Below, one piece after another: positions 1 to 7,214 of a DNA stretch of 13,404 nucleotides (position 1 is its first letter; the number at the start of each line of letters is the position of its first letter). Source of the stretch: Oscillospiraceae bacterium (lineage in GTDB: Bacteria; Bacillota; Clostridia; UMGS1810); assembly GCA_022769845.1 (NCBI GenBank), contig JALEIO010000221.1:1-13404 (forward strand). Direction: 5' to 3'. The notes under the pieces are model-generated. The model did no database searches and was not told where the DNA came from. It worked only from the letters and a program-made list of their open reading frames with translations. The position numbers and the translations under genes are program-made.

Positions 1-536
1 TAGTTTGTTTCACGGTTTATCTTGAGCGGAATGTTATGAGCTTCTGCATATTCAATTTCCTGTTCTCTTGACTTGATGTCCCATTCACGCCATGGAGCGA
101 TTATAGCAAGGTCAGGAGCGAATGCCATAAGACCAACTTCAAAACGTACCTGGTCATTACCCTTACCTGTACAGCCGTGACAGATAGCATCTGCACCTTC
201 TTTAAGAGCTATTTCAGCAAGCTTCTTTGCAATAAGAGGACGTGCAAAAGAAGTACCGAGAAGGTATTTGCCTTCATATACAGCACCTGCTTTAACTGTT
301 GGATAAATATAATCCTGAACGAATTCTTCCTTTAAGTCAAGAACGATGAGCTTTGAAGCACCTGTCTTAATAGCCTTTTCTTCAAGACCGTCAAGTTCTG
401 TACCCTGTCCAACGTCTGCTGAAACTGCGATAACTTCACAGTTGTTATAGTTTTCTTTTAACCATGGAATAATAATTGATGTATCTAATCCGCCTGAATA
501 AGCAAGAACAACTTTTTTAATATCCTTTTTTTCCAT
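1..536 (-). CDS. argG: Argininosuccinate synthase, N-terminal part (runs off the window)
   Basis: The enzyme joins citrulline and aspartate, using ATP, to form argininosuccinate, the penultimate step of arginine synthesis in the cytoplasm. About 178 codons are visible; the protein begins MEKKDIKKVVLAYSGGLDTS, and the AYSGGLDTS stretch (residues 12-20) is the PP-loop ATP-binding motif of the family. Further family blocks are visible: SADVGQG near residue 43, then GTSFARP, and CHGCTGKGNDQVRFE. The C-terminal part lies outside the window. The ATG at 536 is preceded by GGAGG at 546-550, which fixes the start. The codons favour CTT, GCA, GCT, GGT and CGT, as expected for a well-expressed gene. No argH is visible because the downstream side is cut. 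Assignment by motif is very secure. Confidence 0.97.
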   Translation of the reverse strand, partial: MEKKDIKKVVLAYSGGLDTSIIIPWLKENYNNCEVIAVSADVGQGTELDGLEEKAIKTGASKLIVLDLKEEFVQDYIYPTVKAGAVYEGKYLLGTSFARPLIAKKLAEIALKEGADAICHGCTGKGNDQVRFEVGLMAFAPDLAIIAPWREWDIKSREQEIEYAEAHNIPLKINRETN

Positions 537-607
537 TTTCGATTTCCTCCGAATTTAATTTCAGCCCTTAAATTATAAAATCACTGGCTGTTTGTCTGTA
601 TGATTTA

Positions 608-635
608 ATTATACACCAAAATAAAAATTTGTCAA
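608..635 (-). promoter_or_regulatory. Promoter of argG
   Basis: On the minus strand a perfect -35 TTGACA (635-630) and a perfect -10 TATAAT (613-608) are separated by 16 bases. Transcription would start near 600, giving a leader of about 65 bases before the argG ATG. It is a vegetative sigma-A type promoter. The position is independent of the upstream htrA operon, so argG probably has its own transcript. Confidence 0.85.
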
Positions 636-667
636 GGGCTTTTGAATATTTTTTCTGTTATTTTATC

Positions 668-750
668 TTTAAAATGCATATTATGCAACTTTTATGTATA
701 TTATGCATTTTAAATTGTATATTTGCATATTATTCTGCATAATACTGCAT
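668..750. promoter_or_regulatory. Cluster of TGCATA-type palindromes, possible ArgR (ARG box) operators
   Basis: Four near-palindromic sites sit between the htrA stop and the argG promoter: TGCATATTATGCA (675-687), TGTATATTATGCA (695-707), TGCATATTATTCTGCAT (724-740) and TGCATAATACTGCAT (736-750). The first two have centres 20 bases apart, and their outer halves form a 13-base inverted repeat (668-680 with 702-714). Known ARG boxes are AT-rich, 18-base imperfect palindromes of the TGnAT...ATnCA kind arranged in close pairs, and argG is a classic ArgR target, so ArgR binding is the leading inference. Against it, the sites lie 40-115 bases upstream of the -35 rather than across the promoter. 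No terminator-like T-run follows the repeats on either strand. Confidence 0.5.
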
Positions 751-751
751 A

Positions 752-2290
752 TCAATAATCGCCTGATGTGTCAGCACTCAATTTGAATTTTATTTTAAAA
801 GTTTCTTTGTTTCCCTCTTTGTCAAATCTGACACAATCAGCAGAAAGCGTATCTCCTGCCGAATAACCGCTTATAACTTCATGAAGTTCACTGTAATCAG
901 ATACTTCAACACCCTCTATTGAAGTTATAAAGTCATTAACCTTGAGTTCTGTGCTTGCTATATCGCAATCATCGCTTATTTCAGTTATCCACAAACCTTT
1001 GAAATTTTTAGGAAGTTCAAAACCAAATTCGCTGTAAAAAGCTGTTTTTGTGTTTGAATCATTAAGTGAATTGAATTTTATTCCCATTTTAACTCTTCCC
1101 TCAACATATCCGTTTGTGAGAAGCTGATTTATAACAGGAAGTGCCTGATTTATTGTTATTGCAAAACCAAGTCCTTCATAATTTGAATTTGCATATTTTG
1201 ATGATGTTATGCCTATTACCTGACCATACATATTTACCAATGCACCGCCTGAATTTCCTGGACTTATTGCTGCATTTGTCTGTATGCACTGCATAACAAA
1301 ACCTGTTTCATCAAGTTTTATCTGTCGATTGAGTGCCGAAACTATTCCATTTGTAACAGTTCCAGAAAGTCCCGCAGGATTGCCTATTGCAATGACTTCT
1401 TCACCGACAACAACTTTGTCTGAATCGCCTATCTGTGCAGCTTTAAGATTTACTGCATCTATTTTTAAAACTGCAAGGTCTGTTTTTGAATCTCTGCCTT
1501 TAAGTTCAGCGGCAAATTCTTCATTATTATCTGTTACGACATAAAAAACAGATGCATTTTCAAGAACGTGGGCATTTGTAACGATATAACCATTATCTTT
1601 TATTATTATTCCCGAACCTGTTCCATAAACATTTTTATTTTCTTTATCGCTTTCAGATTCATAACAATAAATATCAACTATTGAAGGTCTTACAACCTGT
1701 GCAACACCCTCTGCTGTATATTTTCCGTTTTCGTCAACATATTTTTCAGATAAATCAAGTGATGGTATGGCAGATTGGGTTATTTCAGTTGCAGGAACGG
1801 AATCAAGTCCCGAAACGTCTGCTGTTTTCATATCGCTTGCTATGCAATAAACCGCAAGTGCAACGACTGCAATTCCAAGAAGCCATAAAGCGGCTGATAT
1901 TTTTTTTGAATAGGATTTGTAAAAAGTGAATTTATCATCTTTTCTTGCTTCAAGTTCTCTCTGAAACTGTTCCTGATTCTTTTTTTCAGTTTCTTTATTT
2001 TTTGTATTTAAAAAATCAACTGAATTAAATTCAGATTTATTCTCTTCTTCAAGTTCCGACTTTTCATCTTCAAAAAGAAAATTTTCAACTTTGCTGTCGC
2101 TTTTAGGATTTTGCGAAATATCCGAAATGTTTTTCTCATCCTCTTTTATTTCAGATGGAATTTTCACCTTTTGCAAAGGACTTTGAGATTTATTTTCTGC
2201 TTTTTTTTCCTCTTCCGCCCATCTCGGATTATCTTTTAAAACATCATAAATATCCGGTTTATCATCTTTGTTTTTATTTTTTTTATTCAT
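752..2290 (-). CDS. htrA: HtrA/DegP-type membrane-anchored serine protease with PDZ domain
   Basis: This is a trypsin-like S1C protease that degrades or processes damaged proteins at the cell surface. Counting from the ATG at 2290 (512 residues), it has a long charged, low-complexity cytoplasmic region (about 1-130), one transmembrane helix (about 132-150, WLLGIAVVALAVYCIA), a protease domain and a C-terminal PDZ domain (about 395-500). The catalytic triad is intact: His in TNAHV (H241), Asp in SKTDLAVLKI (D271) and Ser in GNSGGA (S347). Topology should be N-in with the protease outside. It is the last gene of the regulator-kinase operon, 57 bases after the kinase stop. The start is uncertain: a GTG at 2344 in the same frame, with AAAGG seven bases upstream, would add 18 residues, while the ATG at 2290 has no ribosome binding site directly before it (see the 2287-2341 entry). 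The N-terminal acidic tail is unusually long for the family. Confidence 0.93.
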   Translation of the reverse strand: MNKKNKNKDDKPDIYDVLKDNPRWAEEEKKAENKSQSPLQKVKIPSEIKEDEKNISDISQNPKSDSKVENFLFEDEKSELEEENKSEFNSVDFLNTKNKETEKKNQEQFQRELEARKDDKFTFYKSYSKKISAALWLLGIAVVALAVYCIASDMKTADVSGLDSVPATEITQSAIPSLDLSEKYVDENGKYTAEGVAQVVRPSIVDIYCYESESDKENKNVYGTGSGIIIKDNGYIVTNAHVLENASVFYVVTDNNEEFAAELKGRDSKTDLAVLKIDAVNLKAAQIGDSDKVVVGEEVIAIGNPAGLSGTVTNGIVSALNRQIKLDETGFVMQCIQTNAAISPGNSGGALVNMYGQVIGITSSKYANSNYEGLGFAITINQALPVINQLLTNGYVEGRVKMGIKFNSLNDSNTKTAFYSEFGFELPKNFKGLWITEISDDCDIASTELKVNDFITSIEGVEVSDYSELHEVISGYSAGDTLSADCVRFDKEGNKETFKIKFKLSADTSGDY

Positions 2291-2341
2291 AATAACAAAC
2301 ATTGCCACAAACCGATAAAAGCTTGTGGCATATGCTCCTTT
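2287..2341 (-). promoter_or_regulatory. Hairpin and possible 14-codon leader ORF over the htrA start
   Basis: On the minus strand an AAAGGAG (2341-2335) is followed, only three bases later, by an ATG (2331) opening a 14-codon frame (MPQAFIGLWQCLLL). Its TGA (2289-2287) overlaps the htrA ATG (2290) as ATGA. The same stretch holds a perfect 7-base inverted repeat GCCACAA/TTGTGGC (2329-2323 with 2310-2304, loop of 12). Either a short leader is translated and htrA is started by coupling, or the hairpin folds and draws the ribosome binding site nearer to the htrA ATG, or the frame is chance and translation begins at the GTG at 2344. The sequence alone does not decide. The three-base spacing is shorter than usual. 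Confidence 0.35.
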
Positions 2342-2347
2342 CACAGT

Positions 2348-3970
2348 TTAACCTTTAGATTCATCTAAAACTTTTGCAGCAAGTCCGCTAAAAGGAAGGT
2401 GAACAGTAAACTCTGTATATTCTCCCTCTTTGCTTCTTACCATTATGGTTCCACCATGTAAATATACTATTCTTCTGCATATTGTAAGTCCAAGACCAAG
2501 ACCCGTTTTGTCTTTGCTTCTTGAACGATCAGTCTTATAAAATCTGTCGAAGATTTTAGGTATTTCATCAGATGAAAGACCCTCACCCGTATTTTTAATT
2601 TTAATATCAACAAATTCAGAATCTTCAGCACTTTTATCTATAGAAAGTGTAATAGTTCCATTTTCATTGACAAACTTAACGGCATTTTCAACAAGATTAT
2701 AAATAACCTGCTGTATATAGTCTTTGTTTCCGTTTATTTTAAACGTTTCATCAACATTACACTCAACTTCAACATCTTTTTCTCTTATCTGATTTTCAAA
2801 CAGGAAAAGCGTTCTGAGTGCAACATCTGTCAAATTAAATTCTGCTTTTGGCAGCTGAAGCGTACCTGATTCTATTCTTGTAAGATTCAGCATAGACTGT
2901 ATCATATTTTTAAGTCGTCTTGTTTCCTGAGAAACTATTGTGAGATATTTTCTATGCTCATTTTTCGGTATTGTTCCATCAAGTATTCCGTCAACAAAAC
3001 CGCATATTGATGTCATAGGCGTACGAAGTTCGTGCGAAACATTTGAAATAAACTGTTTTCTGCGTTCCTCGCTTGTTTCAATATTAACTGCAAGTTCGTT
3101 TGTGGCTTCTATCATCTGAATGAAATAATCAGATTTTGTATGTGCCGGAACAGGCATTTTAACAGTGAAATCATCTCTTGCATAACGCTGCACAACTTCC
3201 GAATAAACAGTAAAATATCCTACATAATTTTTGTACTGAACAACAAGAACAACAACTATTACCGCAATAATAAGAATAAAAATAAGTGCGGATATTCCCA
3301 CAAGATGGAATGCAAACAACTCAAAATTTCTGTCAGGGAAAACAACAAGTATATAATAATCTTCTTCTATTCCCTTTGTTTCAACAGAAAAATATTTTCC
3401 GTGAGAGAGAGTTATTGTTGAGTATTGTTTTATTCCAAGTGTTACAGGATTAAATGTTCCCGACTCTTTTATGGCATCACGCTGTGCTTCCGTTAGACTA
3501 ATATTTTCTATGCCTTCTTTGTAATTCTCAGAACACATTATGCAGCTTCCTCTGCTGTTGCAAAGAAAAAACTGAATGTTTTGTATCTGCGAAAAGCCGT
3601 CCATATAATCGTTGGCATAGCTGTTTAAAACAGAAAAGTCATAGGATTCACCAACCGCTGACTGCATTTTTTCTACTGCGTTGTCACAGACTGCATTAAC
3701 AAGTCTGACATCTTCCGCACGATATAGTGCTATTGCTGTTATATCAATAGAAAAAAGCAGAACAAAAAGTCCCATTATAACAGTAAAAACAATTATAACT
3801 ATTCGTCTTTTGTCGCTGAATGATTTGAATGATGACGGAAAGGTTATACCGTTTCCGCCATCTTTTTCTGTATCTGTCATTGCTGACGGATTTTCTTTTG
3901 CTGTATCAGTTTTCGTATCAGTATTTACACTGCCTGCATCGTTTTTTGATGCACCATTATTCGGCTTCAT
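2348..3970 (-). CDS. Membrane sensor histidine kinase (HisKA + HATPase_c)
   Basis: This is the sensor of a two-component system: it autophosphorylates on His and passes the phosphate to the regulator encoded just upstream. In the longest frame (TTG at 3979, 543 residues) it shows a 58-residue Ser/Thr/Asp-rich N-terminus, transmembrane helix 1 (about 59-86), an extracytoplasmic sensor region (about 87-223) with several Cys, helix 2 (about 224-247), a HAMP-like linker, a HisKA domain with the H-box SHELRTP (His316), the N-box VENAVKF (Asn432), G1 box NTGEG (463-467) and G2 box GLGLGL (493-498). I chose the ATG at 3970, three codons after the TTG; neither has a clear ribosome binding site, and both lie within the end of the regulator gene, so translational coupling is likely. 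The architecture resembles PhoR/WalK/ResE kinases. The signal is unknown. Confidence 0.92.
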   Translation of the reverse strand: MKPNNGASKNDAGSVNTDTKTDTAKENPSAMTDTEKDGGNGITFPSSFKSFSDKRRIVIIVFTVIMGLFVLLFSIDITAIALYRAEDVRLVNAVCDNAVEKMQSAVGESYDFSVLNSYANDYMDGFSQIQNIQFFLCNSRGSCIMCSENYKEGIENISLTEAQRDAIKESGTFNPVTLGIKQYSTITLSHGKYFSVETKGIEEDYYILVVFPDRNFELFAFHLVGISALIFILIIAVIVVVLVVQYKNYVGYFTVYSEVVQRYARDDFTVKMPVPAHTKSDYFIQMIEATNELAVNIETSEERRKQFISNVSHELRTPMTSICGFVDGILDGTIPKNEHRKYLTIVSQETRRLKNMIQSMLNLTRIESGTLQLPKAEFNLTDVALRTLFLFENQIREKDVEVECNVDETFKINGNKDYIQQVIYNLVENAVKFVNENGTITLSIDKSAEDSEFVDIKIKNTGEGLSSDEIPKIFDRFYKTDRSRSKDKTGLGLGLTICRRIVYLHGGTIMVRSKEGEYTEFTVHLPFSGLAAKVLDESKG

Positions 3971-4655
3971 CTGATTCAAACTTATAGCCTACGCCCCAAA
4001 CTGTTTTAAGTGCCCATTTGTCTGAAACACCTTCAAGCTTTTCACGAAGTCTTTTAATATGAACATCTATTGTTCTTGAATCGCCATAGTATTCAAATCC
4101 CCATACTTCATCAAGAAGCTGGTCACGTGTGTAAACTCTGTTTGGATTTGATGCAAGATAGAAGAGAAGTTCAAGTTCCTTAGGAGGTGTATCAACGATT
4201 TTGCCGTCAATTCTAAGTTCATATCTTGTCATATTAACTGAAAGCTTATCGTATTTAACTTCCTTTACAACGACTTCTTTTGATGTTTTGCCGACACGTC
4301 TTGCAACTGCCTTTATTCTTGCGACAACTTCAAGTGTGTCAAGCGGCTTTACGATATAGTCATCTGCACCGAGTTCAAGACCGAGAACCTTGTCGAATGT
4401 TTCGCTCTTTGCTGTTATCATTATTATCGGAACGTCTGACTTCTTACGGATTTCACGGCAGACCTGCCAGCCGTCAAGGCTTGGGAGCATAACATCAAGA
4501 AGAACAATATCAGGCTTGAGTGCATTGAATTTTACAAGTGCTTCCTGACCATCATATGAAAGAATTACGCTGTAGCCTTCTTTTTCGAGATAGATTCTTA
4601 ATAAATCACAGATATTCTGATCATCATCAACGATTAAAACTTTTTCGATTGCCAT
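3957..4655 (-). CDS. OmpR/PhoB-family response regulator
   Basis: A DNA-binding transcription factor of 232 residues, activated by phosphorylation. The receiver domain (about 4-118) has the acidic pocket DDD (10-12), the phospho-acceptor Asp54 in IVLLDVMLP, the conserved Thr in MITAK and the Lys in DDYIVKPLD. The winged-helix domain (about 130-228) carries TPPKELELLFYLASN, the recognition-helix region DSRTIDVHIKRLREK and the ending VWGVGYKFE typical of the family. The ATG at 4655 has AAGGAG (4669-4664) eight bases upstream. It is the first gene of the operon with the kinase and HtrA protease. That order recalls WalR-WalK-HtrA of other Firmicutes, but the accessory genes yycH, yycI and yycJ are absent here, so identity as WalR is only an inference. 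The palindromes in its own promoter region suggest autoregulation. Confidence 0.95.
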   Translation of the reverse strand: MAIEKVLIVDDDQNICDLLRIYLEKEGYSVILSYDGQEALVKFNALKPDIVLLDVMLPSLDGWQVCREIRKKSDVPIIMITAKSETFDKVLGLELGADDYIVKPLDTLEVVARIKAVARRVGKTSKEVVVKEVKYDKLSVNMTRYELRIDGKIVDTPPKELELLFYLASNPNRVYTRDQLLDEVWGFEYYGDSRTIDVHIKRLREKLEGVSDKWALKTVWGVGYKFESDEAE

Positions 4656-4729
4656 TTTATATACTCCTTAATTATAAATAATTTTCATCATTATTACTGC
4701 AAATTAAATGCAATAATTTATATAAGTTT

Positions 4730-4769
4730 ATTATATCATATACAAACAGGTTGTTTGTGAATTTTCACA
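4730..4769 (-). promoter_or_regulatory. Promoter and palindromic operators of the regulator-kinase-protease operon
   Basis: On the minus strand an extended -10, TGATATAAT (-10 hexamer at 4735-4730), has no good -35 at 17 or 18 bases. The -35 region is instead occupied by two abutting palindromes: ACAAACAGGTTGTTTGT (4742-4758, arms of six) and TGTGAATTTTCACA (4756-4769, arms of six). This arrangement suits a promoter that depends on an activator or is controlled by a bound regulator. The leader to the regulator ATG would be about 70 bases. Which protein binds is not known; the operon's own regulator is the simplest candidate. Confidence 0.5.
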
Positions 4770-4970
4770 CTATATTTTTTTAACTAAAATTAAACTTATG
4801 AATTTGATATTAAAAAAATTTTACTAACACGACCACTTGAAAAAAATGCACATTATTTTATAATTTCTTATTTGACTATTAAAAAATATAAAAATATACC
4901 AAATCAATAAGCATGTCATAGGCAATAATTGGTAAACTATACAAACTTTGATAGAATACGCAAAAAAGAC
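4770..4970. other. AT-rich divergent spacer with no gene seen
   Basis: This is the central part of the 399-base divergent spacer between the regulator operon and groES. I see no start codon with a ribosome binding site leading to a convincing reading frame and no RNA gene. The only structured item is a plausible second plus-strand promoter, TTGACT (4872-4877), 17 bases, TATACC (4895-4900); this is weak. Confidence 0.4.
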
Positions 4971-4998
4971 TTGATTTTTTTTTTCAAGATGGTAAAAT
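4971..4998 (+). promoter_or_regulatory. Promoter of groES-groEL
   Basis: TTGATT (4971-4976) and TAAAAT (4993-4998) are 16 bases apart. The start of transcription would fall at the left edge of the CIRCE element that begins six bases after the -10, the normal arrangement for HrcA-repressed promoters. It is vegetative in type. Confidence 0.7.
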
Positions 4999-5003
4999 AT
5001 AAA

Positions 5004-5030
5004 TTAGCACTCAGAGAGTTGGAGTGCTAA
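5004..5030 (+). promoter_or_regulatory. CIRCE operator for the HrcA heat-shock repressor
   Basis: A perfect 9-base inverted repeat, TTAGCACTC (5004-5012) and GAGTGCTAA (5022-5030), is separated by exactly nine bases, which is the full CIRCE consensus. HrcA binds it and represses groESL at normal temperature; GroEL helps to keep HrcA active. It lies between the promoter and the groES ribosome binding site. hrcA itself is not in the window. Confidence 0.98.
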
Positions 5031-5054
5031 AAACAAAATCAGGAGGAATAACAA

Positions 5055-5345
5055 ATGAATATCAAACCATTGGCAGACAGAGTTTTAATCAAACTTGAAA
5101 AAGTTGAAAAGAAATCAGAAGGCGGTATTTTCTTACCGGGTACATCAGCAGACAGTGATCCTGTTTATGGCAAGGTTGTTGCTGTCGGCAGCGGAAGAGT
5201 TTCAGCAGAAGGAAACGTAATCCCTGTTTCAGTTAAAGAAAATTCAACTGTTCTCCTTTACAAACACGCAGGAACAGCAGTTAAACTTGAAGGCGAAGAT
5301 TACGTTATTGCTCATGAAAGTGATCTTCTTGCAGTAGTTGAATAA
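5055..5345 (+). CDS. groES: Co-chaperonin GroES (10 kDa)
   Basis: GroES forms the seven-subunit lid that closes the GroEL folding chamber in the cytoplasm. The 96 residues match the usual length. The N-terminal IKPLADRVLIK, the mobile loop around GGIFLPGTS (residues 23-31) that docks on GroEL, and the C-terminal motif LYKHAGTAVKLEGEDYVI followed by DLLAVVE are all present. The ATG at 5055 follows AGGAGG (5041-5046) with eight bases between. It is the first gene of the CIRCE-controlled operon, 66 bases before groEL. That gap contains only the groEL ribosome binding site. Confidence 0.98.
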   Translation: MNIKPLADRVLIKLEKVEKKSEGGIFLPGTSADSDPVYGKVVAVGSGRVSAEGNVIPVSVKENSTVLLYKHAGTAVKLEGEDYVIAHESDLLAVVE

Positions 5346-5411
5346 TAATCTGCAAAATAAATATAAAATTTGAGAAACACGAAAAATAGAATAAAAGGAG
5401 CATAATTTATT

Positions 5412-7055
5412 ATGGCTAAACAGATAAAATACGGCGAAGAAGCAAGAAAAGCTCTTCAGGCAGGTATTGACCAGCTTGCAAATACAGTTAAAATCACACT
5501 TGGTCCTAAAGGAAGAAACGTTGTTCTTGACAAAAAGTTCGGTTCTCCCCTTATCACAAACGACGGTGTGACAATCGCAAAGGAAATTGAGCTTTCCGAT
5601 CCGTTTGAAAATATGGGCGCACAGCTTGTTAAAGAGGTTGCAACAAAAACAAACGATATTGCCGGTGACGGCACAACCACAGCTACGCTTTTGGCACAGG
5701 CTCTTATAAGAGAAGGTCTTAAAAACGTTGCTGCAGGTGCAAACCCGATGATTGTTAAAAAAGGTATTCAAAAAGCTGTTGACACAGCGGTTGAATATAT
5801 CGTTGCCAACAGCCACAAGGTTTCGGGCAAAGACGATATTGCTCGTGTTGCATCGGTTTCTTCGGCTGACGAAACAATCGGCAACCTTATTGCAGACGCT
5901 ATGGAAAAGGTTACAAATGATGGTGTTATCACTGTTGAAGAATCAAAAACAGCATCTACTTACAGCGAAGTTGTAGAAGGTATGCAGTTCGACCGCGGCT
6001 ACATTTCGCCTTATATGGTAACAGATACCGACAAAATGGAAGCTATTTTGGACGATCCGTACATCCTTATCACAGACAAGAAAATTTCTAATATTCAAGA
6101 AATCCTTCCTATTTTGGAAAAAATCGTTCAGCAGGGCAAAAAGCTTCTCATAATCGCAGAAGATATTGAAGGCGAAGCGCTTGCAACCTTGGTTGTTAAC
6201 AAACTCCGCGGCACATTTACCTGCATAGCAGTTAAAGCTCCGGGATTTGGCGACAGAAGAAAAGAAATGCTCCGCGATATTGCAATTTTGACAGGCGGCG
6301 AGGTTATTTCAGATGAGCTCGGATTTGACCTTAAAGAAGCAACGCTCGATATGCTCGGAACAGCAAAACAGGTTAAGGTTCAGAAAGAAAACACAATAAT
6401 TGTTGACGGCGGCGGAAGCAAAGATGACATCAAAGCAAGAGTTTCGCAGATAAGAAGTCAGCTTGAAGAGTCTACCTCTGAATTTGACAAAGAAAAACTT
6501 CAGGAAAGACTTGCAAAGCTTTCAGGCGGTGTTGCCGTTATCAAAGTCGGCGCTGCAACAGAAACAGAAATGAAAGAATTAAAGCTTCGTATTGAAGACG
6601 CTTTGGCGGCTACAAAAGCAGCTGTTGAAGAAGGTATTGTAGCAGGCGGCGGCACAAGCTACATCAACTCGCTCGAAAGCATAGAAAAGCTTATCGACAC
6701 TGTTGAAGGCGACGAAAAGACAGGTGTCAGAATTGTTTTGAAAGCCTTGGAAGAGCCTGTTAAACAGATTGCCGCAAATGCCGGTCTTGAAGGCTCGGTA
6801 ATCATCGACAAGATCAAAAACAGCGAAAAAGGCATTGGCTTCAACTTCCTTACCGAAGAATATGTTGATATGGTTTCGGTTGGTATCGTTGACCCGACAA
6901 AGGTTACAAGAAGCGCACTGCAGAACGCGGCAAGCGTTGCAAGTATGGTTCTTACAACCGAAAGCCTTGTTGCAGATAAAGAAGACCCGAATGCTAATGC
7001 TGCAGCTGCTGCAGGCGGTGCAGGCATGGGCGCTCCCGGTATGGGAATGTACTAA
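5412..7055 (+). CDS. groEL: Chaperonin GroEL (60 kDa)
   Basis: This ATP-driven double-ring chaperonin folds client proteins in the cytoplasm. It has 547 residues, the standard length. The ATP-site motifs are intact: TLGPKGRNVVLD (29-40), NDGVTIAKEI with the catalytic Asp51, and GDGTTTATLLAQ with Asp86. The later equatorial motifs VEEGIVAGGGTSY and the C-terminal Gly/Met tail (GGAGMGAPGMGMY) are also there. AAAGGAG (5394-5400) lies 11 bases before the ATG, a slightly long gap. The gene is followed at once by a strong terminator. Codon choice changes within the gene: up to about 5570 it is like groES and argG; from there on GCG, TCG, TTG, CCG, ACC and GAG become common, like the genes to its right (see findings). 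Function is secure. Confidence 0.98.
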   Translation: MAKQIKYGEEARKALQAGIDQLANTVKITLGPKGRNVVLDKKFGSPLITNDGVTIAKEIELSDPFENMGAQLVKEVATKTNDIAGDGTTTATLLAQALIREGLKNVAAGANPMIVKKGIQKAVDTAVEYIVANSHKVSGKDDIARVASVSSADETIGNLIADAMEKVTNDGVITVEESKTASTYSEVVEGMQFDRGYISPYMVTDTDKMEAILDDPYILITDKKISNIQEILPILEKIVQQGKKLLIIAEDIEGEALATLVVNKLRGTFTCIAVKAPGFGDRRKEMLRDIAILTGGEVISDELGFDLKEATLDMLGTAKQVKVQKENTIIVDGGGSKDDIKARVSQIRSQLEESTSEFDKEKLQERLAKLSGGVAVIKVGAATETEMKELKLRIEDALAATKAAVEEGIVAGGGTSYINSLESIEKLIDTVEGDEKTGVRIVLKALEEPVKQIAANAGLEGSVIIDKIKNSEKGIGFNFLTEEYVDMVSVGIVDPTKVTRSALQNAASVASMVLTTESLVADKEDPNANAAAAAGGAGMGAPGMGMY

Positions 7056-7064
7056 AAAGCACAA

Positions 7065-7110
7065 TATAACCCCCGAAAAGAGATATAATAGCTCTTCGGG
7101 GGTTATTTTT
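7065..7110 (+). terminator. Intrinsic terminator of groESL, perhaps bidirectional
   Basis: Ten bases after the groEL stop, TAACCCCCGAA (7067-7077) pairs with TTCGGGGGTTA (7095-7105). GAG/CTC extends the stem after a two-base bulge, and TTATTTTT follows. It is a strong rho-independent terminator. The minus-strand copy of the stem is followed by a moderately T-rich stretch and could also stop the convergent germination operon, for which I see no other good terminator. No gene is visible at 7111-7214. Confidence 0.93.
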
Positions 7111-7214
7111 ATGCTTTTATTTGCCTGACATTCTCAAAATAACTTTTATTAAGCTAACCGTTTTTACGGATAAATTAATTTCAAACGCGCCAAATTATTT
7201 ATTTCGCCATACCT

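Noticed and set aside
668..750. TGCAT repeats considered as a CRISPR array or a terminator of htrA
   Set aside because: Repeats are too short and unevenly spaced for CRISPR, and no T-run follows the inverted repeat in either direction.
4872..4900. Second plus-strand promoter TTGACT-17-TATACC before groES
   Set aside because: The -10 matches only four of six positions in very AT-rich DNA, where such matches are common; kept only as a remark in the spacer entry.
5346..5411. Possible internal promoter or small gene between groES and groEL
   Set aside because: The only hexamer pair (TTGAGA and TAGAAT) has an 11-base spacer, and no frame with a start signal is seen apart from groEL.
5244..5816. 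190-codon open frame on the minus strand opposite groES/groEL
   Set aside because: It lies antisense to two certain genes, is rich in Cys and Phe as shadow frames are, and has no ribosome binding site or recognisable motif.
6579..7064. 161- and 122-codon open frames on the minus strand opposite the groEL end
   Set aside because: They are antisense products of regular groEL codon use; composition is unlike a protein and no start signal is present.
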